DNA of 64,000 nt from assembly GCA_905221125.1 (NCBI GenBank), contig CAJNBY010000012.1, positions 1 through 64,000 on the forward strand. The letters are read 5' to 3'. Each line of letters starts with the position of its first letter. The stretch's first letter is position 1. The notes beneath the pieces were generated by a model. The model saw only the letters and a list, made by a program, of their open reading frames with translations. It had not been told where the DNA came from and ran no database searches. Below are positions 57,404-64,000 of the stretch, piece by piece. The position numbers were made by a program, and so were the translations under genes. The DNA is from a bacterium. Lineage in GTDB: Bacteria; Bacillota; Bacilli; Lactobacillales; Streptococcaceae.

Positions 57404-59836
57404 ATGAACTATTCAAAAGCATTGAATGAATGTATCGAAAGTGCCTACATGGTTGCTGGCCATTTTGGAGCTCGTTACCTAGAGTCTTGGCACTTGTTGA
57501 TTGCCATGTCCAATCACAGCTATAGTGTGGCAGGGGCTACTTTAAATGATTATCCATATGAGATGGACCGTTTAGAAGAGGTGGCTTTGGAACTGACTGA
57601 AACGGACTACAGTCAGGATGAAACCTTTACGGAATTGCCTTTTTCTCATCGTTTGCAGGTTCTCTTTGATGAAGCCGAATATGTAGCGTCAGTGGTCCAT
57701 GCTAAGGTGTTAGGGACGGAGCACGTCCTCTATGCGATTTTGCATGATGGCAATGCCTTAGCGACTCGTATCTTGGAGAGGGCTGGTTTTTCTTATGAAG
57801 ACAAGAAAGATCAGGTCAAGATTGCAGCCCTTCGTCGAAATTTAGAAGAACGAGCAGGCTGGACTCGTGAAGACCTCAAGGCTCTACGCCAGCGCCATCG
57901 TACAGTAGCTGACAAGCAAAATTCTATGGCTAATATGATGGGCATGCCCCAGACTCCGAGCGGTGGTCTCGAGGACTATACGCATGATTTGACAGAGCAA
58001 GCGCGTTCTGGCAAGTTAGAACCAGTCATCGGTCGGGACAAGGAAATCTCGCGTATGATTCAAATCTTGAGTCGGAAGACCAAGAACAATCCTGTCTTGG
58101 TTGGGGATGCTGGTGTCGGGAAAACAGCTCTGGCGCTTGGTCTTGCTCAGCGTATTGCTAGTGGTGATGTACCTGCGGAAATGGCTAAGATGCGCGTGTT
58201 AGAGCTTGATTTGATGAATGTCGTTGCAGGGACACGCTTCCGTGGTGACTTTGAAGAGCGCATGAACAATATCATCAAGGATATTGAAGAAGATGGCCAA
58301 GTCATCCTCTTTATCGATGAACTCCACACTATCATGGGTTCTGGTAGTGGAATTGACTCAACTCTGGATGCGGCCAATATCTTGAAACCAGCCTTGGCGC
58401 GTGGAACTTTGAGAACGGTTGGTGCGACCACTCAGGAAGAATACCAAAAACACATCGAAAAAGATGCGGCCCTTTCTCGTCGTTTCGCTAAAGTGACGAT
58501 TGAAGAACCAAGTGTGGCAGACAGCATGACCATTTTGCAAGGCTTGAAGGCGACTTATGAGAAGCATCACCGTGTGCAAATCACAGATGAAGCGGTTGAA
58601 ACAGCCGTCAAGATGGCTCATCGTTACTTGACTAGCCGTCACTTGCCAGACTCTGCCATCGACCTCTTGGATGAAGCGGCAGCAACAGTGCAAAATAAGG
58701 CTAAGCATGTGAAAGCAGATGATTCTGGCTTGAGTCCAGCTGATAAGGCCCTGATGGATGGCAAGTGGAAACAGGCAGCCCAGCTAATCGCAAAAGAAGA
58801 GGAAGTCCCTGTCTACAAAGACTTGGTGACAGAGTCTGATATTTTGACCACCTTGAGTCGCTTGTCAGGTATTCCAGTCCAAAAACTGACTCAAACGGAT
58901 GCTAAGAAATACCTGAATTTGGAAGCAGAACTGCACAAACGTGTCATCGGTCAAGATCAAGCAGTTTCAAGCATTAGCCGTGCCATTCGCCGCAATCAGT
59001 CAGGGATTCGCAGTCACAAGCGTCCGATTGGTTCCTTTATGTTCCTAGGGCCTACGGGTGTCGGGAAGACCGAATTGGCCAAGGCTCTGGCAGAAGTTCT
59101 TTTTGACGACGAATCAGCCCTTATCCGCTTTGATATGAGTGAGTATATGGAGAAATTCGCAGCTAGCCGTCTTAATGGAGCTCCTCCGGGCTATGTGGGC
59201 TACGAAGAAGGTGGGGAGTTGACCGAGAAGGTTCGCAATAAACCATATTCCGTTCTCCTCTTTGACGAGGTAGAGAAGGCCCATCCAGACATCTTTAATG
59301 TTCTATTGCAGGTCTTGGATGACGGTGTCTTGACCGATAGCAAGGGCCGCAAGGTTGACTTTTCGAATACCATCATCATCATGACGTCAAACCTTGGTGC
59401 GACTGCCCTTCGTGATGATAAGACCGTCGGCTTTGGAGCTAAGGATATCCGTTTTGATCAGGAAAACATGGAAAAACGCATGTTTGAAGAGTTGAAAAAG
59501 GCTTATAGACCTGAGTTTATTAATCGTATTGATGAAAAGGTGGTCTTCCATAGCCTGTCTAGCGACCATATGCAGGAAGTCGTGAAGATTATGGTCAAAC
59601 CTTTAGTGGCAAGTTTGGCTGAAAAAGGTATTGACTTGAAATTACAAGCTTCAGCTCTGAAATTGTTGGCAAATCAAGGATATGACCCAGAGATGGGAGC
59701 TCGCCCACTTCGTAGAACTCTGCAAACAGAAGTGGAGGACAAGTTGGCAGAACTTCTTCTTAAGGGAGATTTGGTGGCAGGCAGCACACTTAAGATTGGT
59801 GTCAAAGCAGGCCAGTTAAAATTTGATATTGCATAA
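57404..59836 (+). CDS. clpC: Clp protease/chaperone ATPase ClpC
   Basis: AAA+ unfoldase that may deliver substrates to ClpP. The 810-residue protein has an N-terminal repeat domain (about 1-150), D1 with Walker A GDAGVGKTALALG, a middle domain (about 395-450) and D2 with GPTGVGKTELAKAL. Under CtsR control with ctsR. Ends at a strong terminator. Confidence 0.96.
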   Translation: MNYSKALNECIESAYMVAGHFGARYLESWHLLIAMSNHSYSVAGATLNDYPYEMDRLEEVALELTETDYSQDETFTELPFSHRLQVLFDEAEYVASVVHAKVLGTEHVLYAILHDGNALATRILERAGFSYEDKKDQVKIAALRRNLEERAGWTREDLKALRQRHRTVADKQNSMANMMGMPQTPSGGLEDYTHDLTEQARSGKLEPVIGRDKEISRMIQILSRKTKNNPVLVGDAGVGKTALALGLAQRIASGDVPAEMAKMRVLELDLMNVVAGTRFRGDFEERMNNIIKDIEEDGQVILFIDELHTIMGSGSGIDSTLDAANILKPALARGTLRTVGATTQEEYQKHIEKDAALSRRFAKVTIEEPSVADSMTILQGLKATYEKHHRVQITDEAVETAVKMAHRYLTSRHLPDSAIDLLDEAAATVQNKAKHVKADDSGLSPADKALMDGKWKQAAQLIAKEEEVPVYKDLVTESDILTTLSRLSGIPVQKLTQTDAKKYLNLEAELHKRVIGQDQAVSSISRAIRRNQSGIRSHKRPIGSFMFLGPTGVGKTELAKALAEVLFDDESALIRFDMSEYMEKFAASRLNGAPPGYVGYEEGGELTEKVRNKPYSVLLFDEVEKAHPDIFNVLLQVLDDGVLTDSKGRKVDFSNTIIIMTSNLGATALRDDKTVGFGAKDIRFDQENMEKRMFEELKKAYRPEFINRIDEKVVFHSLSSDHMQEVVKIMVKPLVASLAEKGIDLKLQASALKLLANQGYDPEMGARPLRRTLQTEVEDKLAELLLKGDLVAGSTLKIGVKAGQLKFDIA

Positions 59837-59840
59837 AAAC

Positions 59841-59869
59841 GAGGTCGGGACAAAGTTCCCGACCTCTTT
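59841..59869 (+). terminator. Terminator after clpC
   Basis: GAGGTCGGGA, a 5-base loop, TTCCCGACCTCTTTATA. Confidence 0.85.
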
Positions 59870-59908
59870 ATATACCATCGTGAGATGGCTTTGCTGTTGC
59901 GACTGTTT

Positions 59909-60139
59909 TTAGATGTGCCTATCTTTCTTAGGATTACTCAACATGTGAGTAAAGAAGTCTTTGTATCGATACTTGAGATAGTTCTCATGTAAAACTAACA
60001 AAGCGATATAAAAAATCATGAAAACTATAGTCAGATAGAAGACATCAAATGTAGTTTGTCCATAGTGAGTTGCGGATTTAAAAGAGCCAATAGCTCCCAA
60101 AATTAACCAAGGAAGATACTTGTAATACTCATTTGGCAT
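59909..60139 (-). CDS. Small membrane protein, 76 residues
   Basis: Unrecognised protein with two hydrophobic segments (about residues 9-20 and 32-50, FDVFYLTIVFMIFYIALLVL) and a basic cytoplasmic-looking tail. AGGAGG precedes the start. It has its own promoter overlapped by a full-match cre site, which suggests carbon control. It converges with clpC. Confidence 0.72.
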   Translation of the reverse strand: MPNEYYKYLPWLILGAIGSFKSATHYGQTTFDVFYLTIVFMIFYIALLVLHENYLKYRYKDFFTHMLSNPKKDRHI

Positions 60140-60172
60140 AAGAGTGTACCTCCTATATTCTATTTTAATATT

Positions 60173-60210
60173 ATTATATTCATTTATTCAACAAAATGCA
60201 AGCGATTACA
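60173..60210 (-). promoter_or_regulatory. Promoter and cre site of the 76-residue membrane protein gene
   Basis: On the minus strand TTGCAT (60196-60201), a 17-bp spacer and TATAAT (60173-60178). TGCAAGCGATTACA (60197-60210, plus strand) matches the cre consensus TGNAANCGNWNNCA at every defined position and covers the -35, so CcpA should repress. Confidence 0.72.
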
Positions 60211-60262
60211 CAAAAAGCAAATTCAAATTTTAAAAGAAAAATCTCCTGTTTTTCTGTTTTAT

Positions 60263-60270
60263 TACGAATA
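60263..60270 (+). promoter_or_regulatory. SigX (ComX) cin-box, perfect match
   Basis: TACGAATA preceded by a T-rich tract (CTGTTTTTCTGTTTTAT). It points rightwards to the 10-codon open frame and the lipoprotein gene. Confidence 0.8.
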
Positions 60271-60288
60271 GAAAAGTAGGAGGAGTAA

Positions 60289-60321
60289 ATGTATCTAAAT
60301 GATGTGAGATTTTTAAAATAG
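60289..60321 (+). CDS. Possible 10-codon open frame after the cin-box
   Basis: ATG to TAG encodes MYLNDVRFLK and is preceded by GTAGGAGGAG at good spacing. It starts 18 bp after the cin-box. It may be a regulatory upstream frame, a peptide, or the stump of a lost gene. No homology can be claimed. Confidence 0.35.
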   Translation: MYLNDVRFLK

Positions 60322-60354
60322 TTTAGAGAAATTGTTGTCATATTTAAGTCTCAA

Positions 60355-60371
60355 TGTTACAATTATATTAC
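60355..60371 (+). promoter_or_regulatory. Weak WalR-like repeat upstream of the lipoprotein
   Basis: TGTTAC-N5-TATTAC has WalR spacing with one mismatch in the second half. No good -10 is obvious at the right distance, so this is tentative. Confidence 0.25.
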
Positions 60372-60418
60372 AAAAATATTTCTTAATGTTTCAAAAAACG
60401 TTGCAAAGGAGTAGAAAA

Positions 60419-61117
60419 ATGAAAAAGAAAACCTATATCAAATTGATGACAGCAACTGTATTGGCTTCTACCTTATTACTGGGAGCTTGTGGAAATAAAA
60501 AGGAAACAACTCAAGCAAGCAGTTCTGCTAAGATAAGTCAATCATCAAGTTCTAAAGCAGCTTCTTCTAGCAAAGAAAGTAAGACTCAGAAGTCCTCAAG
60601 TTCAGCTTCATCTGAAAAGGCCAAGGCATCTACCGACCAGTCTGCAGCAACTGCAACACCATCACAAGCGGCACCTGCACCAGAGCAAAGACAAGGTCAA
60701 GAAGTGGCTAATCAACAGGCGGCTAGTCAACAAACTCCTGCTCAAGTTCCTTCAACTAAACAGGCACCTCAATCCAAGTCTAACCAATCAAGCTATGATC
60801 CTACAACTGACCGCAAACTTCAAGACAAACAAGCAGAGCAAAATAAACGCTACAAGGGTGTTTTAACCATGGTAGACGGTGATTTCTCAGCTGCAGCGGG
60901 CAATTGGAAGGGAGCAAATGGCGAAACTATCACAGTTTCATCAGGTGGTCAATTCACAGTAGAATCTGCTGATGGAAAGAAAGAAAACTACTCTATCAGA
61001 GGTTATTCTTATACTCTTGATGATGGCAAGTATAATGCCAAAATCGGTGGAGGAAAAGTCATCCAAATTACAACAGGAGCGGATGGTAAGGTTTCCAGTG
61101 TTGCTTTGACTCAATAA
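60419..61117 (+). CDS. Ser-rich lipoprotein with DUF6287-type C-terminus
   Basis: A 232-residue lipoprotein with lipobox LGAC near residues 18-21, a low-complexity Ser/Ala/Gln/Pro region (about 25-130) and a compact beta-rich C-terminal domain (GVLTMVDGDFSAAAGNWKGA to the end) of the DUF6287 type. Such proteins are surface-exposed; function unknown. The start follows AAAGGAG. The cin-box 150 bp upstream suggests competence induction. Confidence 0.82.
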   Translation: MKKKTYIKLMTATVLASTLLLGACGNKKETTQASSSAKISQSSSSKAASSSKESKTQKSSSSASSEKAKASTDQSAATATPSQAAPAPEQRQGQEVANQQAASQQTPAQVPSTKQAPQSKSNQSSYDPTTDRKLQDKQAEQNKRYKGVLTMVDGDFSAAAGNWKGANGETITVSSGGQFTVESADGKKENYSIRGYSYTLDDGKYNAKIGGGKVIQITTGADGKVSSVALTQ

Positions 61118-61151
61118 TAACGATTAGTATTTGAATTTTTACAATCAAAGA

Positions 61152-61187
61152 AAATCCGTCAGCTCAAATAAGAGTTGACGGATTATT
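61152..61187. terminator. Bidirectional terminator between the lipoprotein and isochorismatase-like genes
   Basis: AATCCGTCAGCTC / GAGTTGACGGATT stem with A- and T-runs between converging genes. Confidence 0.8.
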
Positions 61188-61739
61188 TTATACTTGTACT
61201 TGGGTTAAAAATTCTTTTGTAGTAAGAATTTGAGCAAATTCATCTTGTAGAGAAAGGAGATTAATCTCATGGATAGTATCAGGAGAGATGGCCTGACCGT
61301 TTTTGTTAGACAGGGTAAAACTGGCAGTAGCATCTGCTAGTAAAGTGACTTCGAAACCAAGATTTGCTGCCATTCGTGTCGTCGTAGATATACAATGAGG
61401 CAGAGTCAAACCAATAACGATTAAATGACAAATCTGATTTTTTCGTAAATAGGTTTCAAGATTTGTTCCAATAAAGGCGCTATTAACCGTTTTTTGAAAG
61501 ACAGGTTCTGAAGCAAATGGTTCAAATCCACTTTTAAACTCCTGATTTTGTTTGTTATGAAATTGCGACTGGGGATTGTCAGATATGTGTTGAACATGTA
61601 AGACTGGAAGAGCGTGTTTACGAAAGTATGCCAGTACCCTCAATGCTTGTTGTTCAGCTTGAGGGTTGTTTCGTTCTCCCCAAATAGGTCTATCAAATGC
61701 TTTTTGCATATCGATAATCAGTAGAGCAGTATGAACCAT
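61188..61739 (-). CDS. Isochorismatase-like cysteine hydrolase
   Basis: A 183-residue protein of the isochorismatase/nicotinamidase fold, with the catalytic Asp in LLIIDMQKAF and the nucleophilic Cys in GLTLPHCISTT. Substrate unknown. The start at 61739 gives the family N-terminus MVHTALLIIDMQ and falls one base after the dusB stop; the longer in-frame start runs into dusB. Confidence 0.85.
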   Translation of the reverse strand: MVHTALLIIDMQKAFDRPIWGERNNPQAEQQALRVLAYFRKHALPVLHVQHISDNPQSQFHNKQNQEFKSGFEPFASEPVFQKTVNSAFIGTNLETYLRKNQICHLIVIGLTLPHCISTTTRMAANLGFEVTLLADATASFTLSNKNGQAISPDTIHEINLLSLQDEFAQILTTKEFLTQVQV

Positions 61740-61740
61740 T

Positions 61741-62721
61741 TTAAGCCTTATCCAACTGCAGAAGGGCTTCAATCTCTGCTAGGGTGCTAGCTTGTGAAAT
61801 GGCTCCACGGAGTTTGGCAGCGCCAGATGTTCCACGGAGGTAGTGAGGAGCGAGGCCACGGAATTCACGAACTGCGACATTTTCCCCTTTGAGGTTAATC
61901 AAGCGTTTTAAGTGTTCGTAAGCGATTTTCATCTTATCCTCAAAGGTCAAATCAGGTAGGATCTCTCCTGTTTCAAAGTAGTGGTTGATTTGGTTGAAGA
62001 GGTAAGGATTCCCCATGGCAGCGCGGCCAATCATGACTGCGTCAGCACCGACTTCTTCGATACGCTGTTTGGCTTCTTGAACTGTACGGATGTCACCGTT
62101 GGCGATGAATGGAATCTTGGTCAGAGCTTGGGCGACCTTGTGAAGGGTCTCAAGGTCTGCGTGACCTGTGTACATTTGTTCACGGGTACGGCCATGCATG
62201 GCGAGGGCAGAAACACCTGCAGCTTCAGCAGCGAGGGCATTTTCTACTGCGAGAGATGGGTCAGCCCAGCCTGTACGCATTTTGACGGTGAGAGGGATAT
62301 CAAGGACAGATTGGACCTTATTGATGATAGAGTAGATCTTGTCAGGATCCTTGAGCCACATAGCGCCAGCTTCGTTCTTCACGATTTTGTTAACTGGGCA
62401 GCCCATGTTGATATCGACGATATCAGTTTTGGTGTTTTCTTGGATGAATTCTGCTGCGCGTGCGAGGCTGTCTTCATCACTACCAAAAAGTTGGATAGAG
62501 ACTGGGTTTTCGCCTTCATCGATATGAAGCATATGCAGGGTTTTTTCATTGTTGTATTGGATTCCCTTGTCAGATACCATTTCCATGACAACGAGTCCAG
62601 CTCCGAGCTCCTTTGCAATGGTACGAAAGGCTGAGTTGGTCACACCAGCCATGGGCGCTAGAACGGTACGATTGGGAATCTCAACATTGCCAATCATAAA
62701 AGGTGTATTAAGATTTGTCAC
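61741..62721 (-). CDS. dusB: tRNA-dihydrouridine synthase B
   Basis: FMN enzyme that reduces uridines in the tRNA D-loop. The 326-residue protein has [13 protein letters not shown], the catalytic Cys in [15 protein letters not shown] and the [14 protein letters not shown] site. The GTG start at 62721 is chosen because GGAGG (62731-62735) stands 9 bp upstream. It overlaps hslO by 14 bp; an ATG start 10 codons earlier has no ribosome-binding site. Confidence 0.94.
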   Translation of the reverse strand: MTNLNTPFMIGNVEIPNRTVLAPMAGVTNSAFRTIAKELGAGLVVMEMVSDKGIQYNNEKTLHMLHIDEGENPVSIQLFGSDEDSLARAAEFIQENTKTDIVDINMGCPVNKIVKNEAGAMWLKDPDKIYSIINKVQSVLDIPLTVKMRTGWADPSLAVENALAAEAAGVSALAMHGRTREQMYTGHADLETLHKVAQALTKIPFIANGDIRTVQEAKQRIEEVGADAVMIGRAAMGNPYLFNQINHYFETGEILPDLTFEDKMKIAYEHLKRLINLKGENVAVREFRGLAPHYLRGTSGAAKLRGAISQASTLAEIEALLQLDKA

Positions 62722-63580
62722 GAATGAGTTCCTCCAGGTCGTTTTCATCAAAGTTATAAGTTGTTTGGCAGAATTGACAGGTGATTTCTGCTCCGTGGTC
62801 TTCCTCTTTCATTTCCTGTAAGTCTGAACTTGGAAGGCTAGCAAGAGCGTTCATAAAGCGATCATGGCTACAGTCACATTGGAAACGGATTTCTTCTTCA
62901 GAAAGACGCTTGTAGGCTTCGTCACCGTAGATTGCCTTGAGGAGGGCTTCGATATGGTCGTCGCTTTCCAGAAGGGTTGAGATAGCTGGCATTGCTTGGA
63001 TGCGTTTTTCAAAGCGAGCAATCTCCTCTTCCTTGGCTCCTGGCAAGACTTGGACTAGGAAACCACCTGCAACTTTTACCTTGTCTTCCTCATCCAAAAG
63101 GACATTGAGACCGACTGCTGAAGGCGTTTGTTGGCTTTCAGTCAGGTAAAAGGCAAGGTCTTCACCGATTTCTCCAGAGATGAGGGGAGTCATAGAGTTG
63201 TAAGGATTTCCAGTACCGTAGTCTGTGATAACGAGGAATTGACCATTTCCAACAAAAGGTCCGACTAGAACTTCACCAGTTGCAGTCTTTTTGATGTCTA
63301 CACCGGGATTTTGAACGTAACCTTTGACATTTCCCTTGGTATCAGCGACGGTGATGATAGCACCTAGAGAGCTAGATCCCAACACCTTAACTGTTAGTTT
63401 GGTATTTCCTTTTTCATTGGCTGCGAGAATCTGGCTAGCGATAAGAGTTCGACCAAGCGCTACTGTTGAGCTAGCTTGGGTTTGATGTTTTTCTTGAGCA
63501 GTGCGGACGGTTTCTGTGCTGTCAAGGACAAAAGCACGAAAGGCTCCGCTTTCTGATATAGTTTTAATAATTTTATCCAT
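62708..63580 (-). CDS. hslO: Redox-regulated chaperone Hsp33
   Basis: Holdase activated by oxidation. The 290-residue protein begins [20 protein letters not shown] and ends with the zinc/redox cysteines CDC and CQFC. A longer in-frame extension is not family-like. Upstream, an extended -10 (TATGCTAAAATAG, 63588-63593) lies only seven bases from the ATG, so the transcript may be nearly leaderless. Overlaps dusB. Confidence 0.95.
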   Translation of the reverse strand: MDKIIKTISESGAFRAFVLDSTETVRTAQEKHQTQASSTVALGRTLIASQILAANEKGNTKLTVKVLGSSSLGAIITVADTKGNVKGYVQNPGVDIKKTATGEVLVGPFVGNGQFLVITDYGTGNPYNSMTPLISGEIGEDLAFYLTESQQTPSAVGLNVLLDEEDKVKVAGGFLVQVLPGAKEEEIARFEKRIQAMPAISTLLESDDHIEALLKAIYGDEAYKRLSEEEIRFQCDCSHDRFMNALASLPSSDLQEMKEEDHGAEITCQFCQTTYNFDENDLEELIRDKS

Positions 63581-63744
63581 AGCTACTATTTTAGCATAAA
63601 AATGCCCAAAGGGGGAGCCGTGTGTTTGCTGATTTTTAGGATAATGAACCATGAAATCTGCATGAAAATAAAAAGAGAAACAGATTATTTCAGCATTTGT
63701 AAGATTTATGCTATGCTTAAGGTAGAACATGAAAGGGGTAACAA

Positions 63745-64000
63745 ATGTATTTAGGAGACTTGATGGAAAAGGCTGAATCTGGCCAATTTTCAATCCTTTC
63801 CTTTCTATTACAAGAGTCTCAGACGACTGTCAAGGCTGTAATGGAGGAAACAGGATTTTCAAAAGCAACCCTAACCAAATATGTCACCCTGCTCAATGAC
63901 AAGGCTTTGGACAGTGGTTTAGAGCTGAACATCTCCTTAGAAGATGAAAATCTGCGCCTGTCGATCGGTGCAGCTACCAAGGGGAGAGATATTCGGAGTT
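63745..64000 (+). CDS. Mga/RofA-like transcriptional regulator, N-terminal part
   Basis: Partial: the first 85 codons are present and the gene runs off the window. The start follows GAAAGGGG. The visible part has a helix-turn-helix with [22 protein letters not shown], typical of Mga/RofA-type regulators. In pneumococci a comparable gene lies between hslO and the glp genes. Target and ligand domains are not visible. Confidence 0.65.
   Translation, partial: MYLGDLMEKAESGQFSILSFLLQESQTTVKAVMEETGFSKATLTKYVTLLNDKALDSGLELNISLEDENLRLSIGAATKGRDIRS

Noticed and set aside
61981..62634. 217-codon open frame on the plus strand
   Set aside because: Antisense to dusB; cysteine- and histidine-rich composition typical of a shadow frame.

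Overview
This window is the replication-origin region of a streptococcal chromosome, from the Mitis group (Streptococcus mitis / pneumoniae / pseudopneumoniae). The evidence is a dnaA-dnaN origin flanked by parB-htrA and comCDE, a pneumococcal-type comC, RUP repeats, a choline-binding CbpD, and the order mreCD-pcsB-rpsB-tsf and comFA/C-hpf-gdpP-rplI-dnaB. The species is not certain. The mature competence peptide read from comC ([17 protein letters not shown]) is neither of the two main pneumococcal pherotypes, and no cbpA-hk06-rr06 cluster lies between clpC and dusB. Both points suggest S. mitis or a close relative rather than a typical pneumococcus.

Layout. 1-85: probable end of an ISL3-family insertion sequence just beyond ftsH. 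171-11578: leftward housekeeping genes (DUF951, ychF, pth, mfd, rqcP, divIC, a 40-codon gene, a beta-lactamase-fold protein, tilS, hpt, ftsH). 11643-14515: dnaN, dnaA and oriC, with DnaA boxes in both intergenic gaps and a DnaA-trio-like unwinding element next to dnaN. 14516-16513: parB and htrA, leftward, behind a CiaR box. 16696-19677: rlmH, tRNA-Arg, then comCDE behind a ComE box. 19729-19879: tRNA-Glu and tRNA-Asn. 19920-25803: a TetR regulator diverging from a YhgE/Pip exporter, then a YfhO membrane protein. 25863-31865: ABC-F ATPase, trpS, guaB, recF and an S4-domain gene. 32024-39801: a rightward run of two M16 peptidase-like genes, rodZ, pgsA, ecfA1A2T, mreC and mreD. 39896-43198: pcsB, rpsB, tsf. 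43297-43446: RUP repeat. 43491-45608: cysK, a PH-domain gene and yigZ, leftward. 45665-53785: comFA, comFC, hpf, gdpP, rplI, dnaB, veg, cbpD. 53880-56825: TPP riboswitch and a thiamine-precursor ABC transporter. 56944-59836: ctsR-clpC. 59909-63580: small membrane protein, lipoprotein, isochorismatase-like hydrolase, dusB, hslO. 63745-end: start of a regulator resembling the Mga/RofA family.

Competence is the main regulatory theme. comC carries a ComE direct repeat. Three SigX (cin-box) promoters are readable: before comFA, before cbpD (variant sequence, with a RUP element in the leader), and a perfect one at 60263 in front of a 10-codon open frame and a DUF6287-type lipoprotein. CiaR (htrA-parB), WalR (pcsB), CtsR (ctsR-clpC), a TetR operator pair and CcpA-like sites are also visible. 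Three parS-like palindromes lie inside tilS, yfhO and ecfA1, the positions expected for ParB loading around the origin.

Most of the window is conserved core genome. No prophage, CRISPR array or defence island was seen. The less ordinary signals are the SigX promoter with its tiny open frame at 60263-60321, the ABC-F protein with one wholly degenerate ATP site, the palindromes between that gene and trpS, the cre that covers the -35 of a 76-residue membrane protein gene, and the mobile-repeat insertions.
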